NCBI GenBank assembly: GCA_012800885.1
Contig: JAAZIL010000031.1
Location: forward strand, 1-10,187
Length of the DNA: 10,187 nt
DNA from: Candidatus Dojkabacteria bacterium
GTDB lineage: Bacteria; Patescibacteriota; Dojkabacteria; SC72
Reading direction: 5' to 3'
Below are positions 7,111 through 10,187 of this stretch, piece by piece. How positions within the stretch are numbered: position 1 is the first letter of the stretch; each line of letters opens with the position of its first letter. The notes below the pieces were generated by a model that saw nothing but the letters and a program-made list of their open reading frames with translations, was not told the DNA's origin and ran no database searches. Made by a program: the position numbers and the translations under genes.

Positions 7111-8412
7111 ATGGAGAAAGAACCTGACAAGGCTAGTTTAGAATTTAATAATAGACCAATTGAATACCTATATATCTCTTCTCCTTCAGAGGAATTAGAT
7201 ATTGAAAATCCCACAGTTAATGAAGAAGAGATACCACAAATCCATGTAAGGGCAATGCCTGCTGCCCAAACTAAAATATTAAAACAGACCTTAATTACTC
7301 CAGAGACAAGTACTCTACTAGGGGCAAATAGTCGAGATAAGCAATATATTGAAAACTACAAGAAAGTTCAATTAGGTATTAATTCTGAAGAAGATACCTT
7401 TGTTTTAACACCGAGGATATTTTTTGAAATAGAGAGATTACTACCTGAATTTACTAGACAAGTAGCAAGTACACTGGATTTAGAGGCTAAAACTAGGATC
7501 TGGGAAGCAAGCCCTATACTATCTATTCTGGCAAAATCCCTTATGGAAGAATCAATTAAATATTCTACATGGATTGCAAAAAGAATTGCTCTAAAGGGAG
7601 ATAAGAGTAAGCCTCATATTGCGTGTGATCTATGCTCAGGGGCTGGGATAACTTCTTCAAAAGTTTACAAGGAGTTAAAAAAAGATGGATTTAAGAATAT
7701 ACAGATACACGGTGTAGATAACTCAATAGAGTCTCTTGCAGTGTCATATTTAGTTTTTAAAACACAAGATATACCCTGTGTCTTACTAAATAATTATGAA
7801 AAAGTAAAAGATATCCCTGCAGATTGGAACGGTATTGCATTAATTTACGGTAATGCAGAGACATATATGGGTAGTATTGATGAGAGTATTAAATACAGTG
7901 ATATTATGTCAGAGAACGGTATCTCCTATTTCTCAAAAGAGAAACATAACAAGGTACTTGAAGATTCAAAAAAACATCTTGCCAAAGGAGGTGGTATCTA
8001 TCTTTCATCTCTTAATCCAAGTTTATCTGTAGATTTAGCAAAACCGTTTTTGATTAAAGAGATTTTAACAGGCAAAGAGAAGTACCAGAGATATCTGAAT
8101 AATATTAAGAAGGGTAAACCTCAGTATATTATCTCTGAGGGAAAGATAAAGAGAGCGATGACTGAACAGACAGGTAGGCAGATAGAGTTTATGAATTATC
8201 TACTCAGAACAGATATGGTGGATTTTCTTAAGTATATGAAGGGCTTGAGTAAGGCTACTACTGCTGCTAAGATACTGACTAAGGAGATTCTATCTCCTGT
8301 TAATACAGTAGAGAAAGATTTACAAGAGATATTTAATATTAAAGATACAGATATTTCTAAATATCCTGAAATTAATGGTGCTCCATGTGATGTTATTGAG
8401 ATAATAGTGTAG
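7111..8412 (+). CDS. Class I SAM-dependent methyltransferase of unknown substrate
   Basis: This is a 433-residue soluble protein. Residues 1-165 are a charged, mostly helical region that I do not recognise. A Rossmann-type methyltransferase core follows: motif I IACDLCSGAGITS (D173, G177, G179) for S-adenosylmethionine binding, the acidic end of strand 2 at IHGVDNSIESL (D203), a strand-4 region IALIYGNAETYMG, and HLAKGGGIYLSSLNP as the LkpGG-like strand-5 motif. About 120 helical residues close the protein. The substrate could be a small molecule, lipid, sugar or protein; nothing visible decides this. An in-frame TAA at 7090 makes this ATG the first start, and no Shine-Dalgarno is seen. Residues 1-170 use GAA 15 times and GAG 6 times for glutamate, while the rest use GAA 4 and GAG 14, more like the neighbours. 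It is followed after 16 bases by the histidine kinase and may share its transcript. Confidence 0.72.
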   Translation: MEKEPDKASLEFNNRPIEYLYISSPSEELDIENPTVNEEEIPQIHVRAMPAAQTKILKQTLITPETSTLLGANSRDKQYIENYKKVQLGINSEEDTFVLTPRIFFEIERLLPEFTRQVASTLDLEAKTRIWEASPILSILAKSLMEESIKYSTWIAKRIALKGDKSKPHIACDLCSGAGITSSKVYKELKKDGFKNIQIHGVDNSIESLAVSYLVFKTQDIPCVLLNNYEKVKDIPADWNGIALIYGNAETYMGSIDESIKYSDIMSENGISYFSKEKHNKVLEDSKKHLAKGGGIYLSSLNPSLSVDLAKPFLIKEILTGKEKYQRYLNNIKKGKPQYIISEGKIKRAMTEQTGRQIEFMNYLLRTDMVDFLKYMKGLSKATTAAKILTKEILSPVNTVEKDLQEIFNIKDTDISKYPEINGAPCDVIEIIV

Positions 8413-8428
8413 TATATTTATGTAAGGT

Positions 8429-10187
8429 ATGGGAATAAGTAATCTGCTCACAATTATTTTTGGTCTACTCTCTTTAGTAGGACCTATATCTGTTTTCTCA
8501 AAAAATATCCGTTCTAGAAAAAATACTTTCCTTTTTCTCATGTCTATTGTTACTGGTCCTATCTGGGCAATAAGTATAGCTCTGTTTTTTAAGACAGAGA
8601 ATATGATTACTGCAAGGATATCGGCAAATATCGTCTATACAGTATCAGTAGTAGTTGCAGTATTAACCTATTATTTTACAAAGAATTTCCCTTACAAAAG
8701 CTCTGGAAAGTTTCTTGAAAAGTTCCTTCTTTTTCTACCTGCACTGTATATTCTGTATACAGTATGGTTTACAGATAGTTTCATAATATATTTAGATAGT
8801 ACTAAGATTCCTAAGTTTGGGATAGTCTATCTGTTCTGGGTTATATGGTTTGTATCTGTTATAGGTTCTAGGATAATTATACTGATTAAAAATTTAAAAC
8901 AGATAACTGAGATTGAGAGAAGACAGACAGCGTACTTGGTGGCAGGATTAATACTAGGAGGGGTTGGGATGATACCGTTTAATATTGTCCTTCCATATAT
9001 AGGGGTCTACAGATATATCTGGATAGGTCCAATTATGGGTTTTGTAATGATCTCTTCTATTAGTTACGGTGTTTCTACACTACGATTCGGTAATGTAAAG
9101 ATATGGGTAAGGTCTGTGTTACTATTTTTTGTGTATGCAGTAATTCCTTCAATTCTAATCTCATATCTTCTCTGCTATCTTTTTCAATTACGCTTTGCAC
9201 CTTGGGTACTGTTGTTATTAATATTTTCAAATATCTTCTATTACTATCTAGTAGGAGTAATAAAGGAAAGGCTGATCGGTAGTGAAGATCCGAGTGAGAT
9301 ACTCTCTAAGAAGATAGCTACAATTTTAGGATTAAAAGAGGTATGCGAAGAGATACTCTCTTTTGTGACACTGGTACTTAAACCTAAGTTTGCTTCTTTG
9401 CTAATAGTAAATAATCAGAATGAAGTATCTTACATTTATGGTAGTAAGAGTAGTAACAGTACAGAGAACTTCCCTAGTATGGATGTAAATTCGTACGGTA
9501 CATATTTTAAAGAACAGGAGAAGATGGTGGTTTTACAAGAATTAAAACATCTGCAGATTACTAGTATCGAAGAACAGAATATCTGGAGGTACAAGCGATT
9601 TCTCTCTTTAAAAGAGTATATGGAGAATGCTTTAGTACACGTTATTATCCCAGTACGTCTAAGTAATAATTATCAAGGGTTCTTACTACTGGGTCCTAAG
9701 GATAGAGGAGATATGTATATTGCTGGTGAATTAAAATTTCTCCTTACGATAAGAAATACAGTTAGAGTTCTTCTAGAGCGTGGTTTACTTTACCAAGAGG
9801 TAGAGAGGTTTAATATCTCTCTACAGCAGAAGGTCAATGAACAGACTCAAGAGCTACAAATTAAGGTCAGAGAGTTACAAGAAGCAAGAAGAAAAGAGAG
9901 CGATATGATAGATATTATGGGGCATGAGTTAAGAACTCCAGCTACTGTGGTTAAATTGAATGTATCTCTTTTAGAGAAATATATTAACAGTAACCCTAAA
10001 GAGTTTAAGAAGTATCTGGATAGAATAAAGCAAGCGGTAGAGACAGAGATATCTCTAATTAATACTCTACTTACATCAGCCAAGTTAGAAGGAGACAAGA
10101 TTGAAGTTAAGAGAGAGAAGGTAGATATTAAGGAGGAGATAGAGATGTCAGTACACGGTCATATTGAAGAGGTCAACAGTAAAACAA
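8429..10187 (+). CDS. Membrane sensor histidine kinase, 7TM-GAF-HisKA (3' end outside window)
   Basis: The frame is open from ATG 8429 to the window edge (586 complete codons, no stop). Residues 1 to about 275 form eight or nine hydrophobic segments resembling the 7TM N-terminal region of histidine kinases, including E-R-R-Q-x-A-Y-L before a helix and ISYGVSTLRF after one. Residues about 295-452 look like a GAF domain, ending G-F-L-L-L-G-P-K-D-R-G-D-x-Y then the ERGLLYQEVE helix. Residues 455-497 form a coiled coil (QQKVNEQTQELQ). The HisKA dimerisation domain follows with the H-box DIMGHELRTPA; His499 is the predicted phosphorylation site. The visible end, LLTSAKLEGDKIEV, is the second HisKA helix, so the ATP-binding domain lies beyond the edge. 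It probably senses a membrane or cytosolic signal and phosphorylates a response regulator not seen here. An in-frame TAA at 8423 fixes the start. It lies 16 bases after the methyltransferase gene. Confidence 0.92.
   Translation, partial: MGISNLLTIIFGLLSLVGPISVFSKNIRSRKNTFLFLMSIVTGPIWAISIALFFKTENMITARISANIVYTVSVVVAVLTYYFTKNFPYKSSGKFLEKFLLFLPALYILYTVWFTDSFIIYLDSTKIPKFGIVYLFWVIWFVSVIGSRIIILIKNLKQITEIERRQTAYLVAGLILGGVGMIPFNIVLPYIGVYRYIWIGPIMGFVMISSISYGVSTLRFGNVKIWVRSVLLFFVYAVIPSILISYLLCYLFQLRFAPWVLLLLIFSNIFYYYLVGVIKERLIGSEDPSEILSKKIATILGLKEVCEEILSFVTLVLKPKFASLLIVNNQNEVSYIYGSKSSNSTENFPSMDVNSYGTYFKEQEKMVVLQELKHLQITSIEEQNIWRYKRFLSLKEYMENALVHVIIPVRLSNNYQGFLLLGPKDRGDMYIAGELKFLLTIRNTVRVLLERGLLYQEVERFNISLQQKVNEQTQELQIKVRELQEARRKESDMIDIMGHELRTPATVVKLNVSLLEKYINSNPKEFKKYLDRIKQAVETEISLINTLLTSAKLEGDKIEVKREKVDIKEEIEMSVHGHIEEVNSKT

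Overview
The window is an AT-rich stretch of bacterial DNA (G+C roughly one third, judged by eye) in which every supported gene lies on the + strand. Gaps are very short: 1, 0, 110, 82 and 16 bases, with two small overlaps. The seven complete stop codons are five TAG, two TAA and no TGA, and no TGA is read in frame, so the standard code fits. Most start codons lack a Shine-Dalgarno sequence. The compact layout, the rarity of Shine-Dalgarno sites and the 7TM-GAF-coiled-coil-HisKA kinase are compatible with a Patescibacteria/CPR-type genome (for example Dojkabacteria-like). That placement is inference, and no marker gene is present to confirm it.

Positions 1-5742 form one tight run of five genes for building and exporting a surface glycan or decorating envelope proteins. 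They are: the C-terminal end of a GT-C type membrane glycosyltransferase (cut by the window edge), a complete GT-C membrane glycosyltransferase, a GT2 family glycosyltransferase, a GT4 family glycosyltransferase, and a Wzx/MOP-type flippase. The first two proteins share a C-terminal extracytoplasmic domain with a conserved PVEWK-x2-L-x2-W-[IV]-P-R core, so they are tandem paralogs. The GT2 and GT4 enzymes probably extend a lipid-linked sugar on the cytoplasmic side. The flippase would move it outward, and the GT-C enzymes would act on the outer face using polyprenyl-phosphate sugars. No initiating phosphoglycosyltransferase, Wzy polymerase, ligase or nucleotide-sugar synthesis gene is in view.

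After a 110-base gap holding a good sigma-70-like promoter candidate comes a second GT4 glycosyltransferase (5853-7028). After an 82-base gap with a weaker promoter candidate comes a class I SAM-dependent methyltransferase of unknown substrate (7111-8412). It is followed after 16 bases by a membrane sensor histidine kinase (8429 to the window end) whose ATPase domain is cut off. The methyltransferase and kinase look co-transcribed.

No RNA gene, insertion sequence, CRISPR array or convincing terminator was seen, and no gene-free stretch exceeds 110 bases. The points most worth a second look are the shared C-terminal domain of the tandem GT-C proteins, the stop-codon and start-site habits of the genome, and a change in glutamate codon use inside the methyltransferase gene. 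I do not see clear evidence of a wholly new system.
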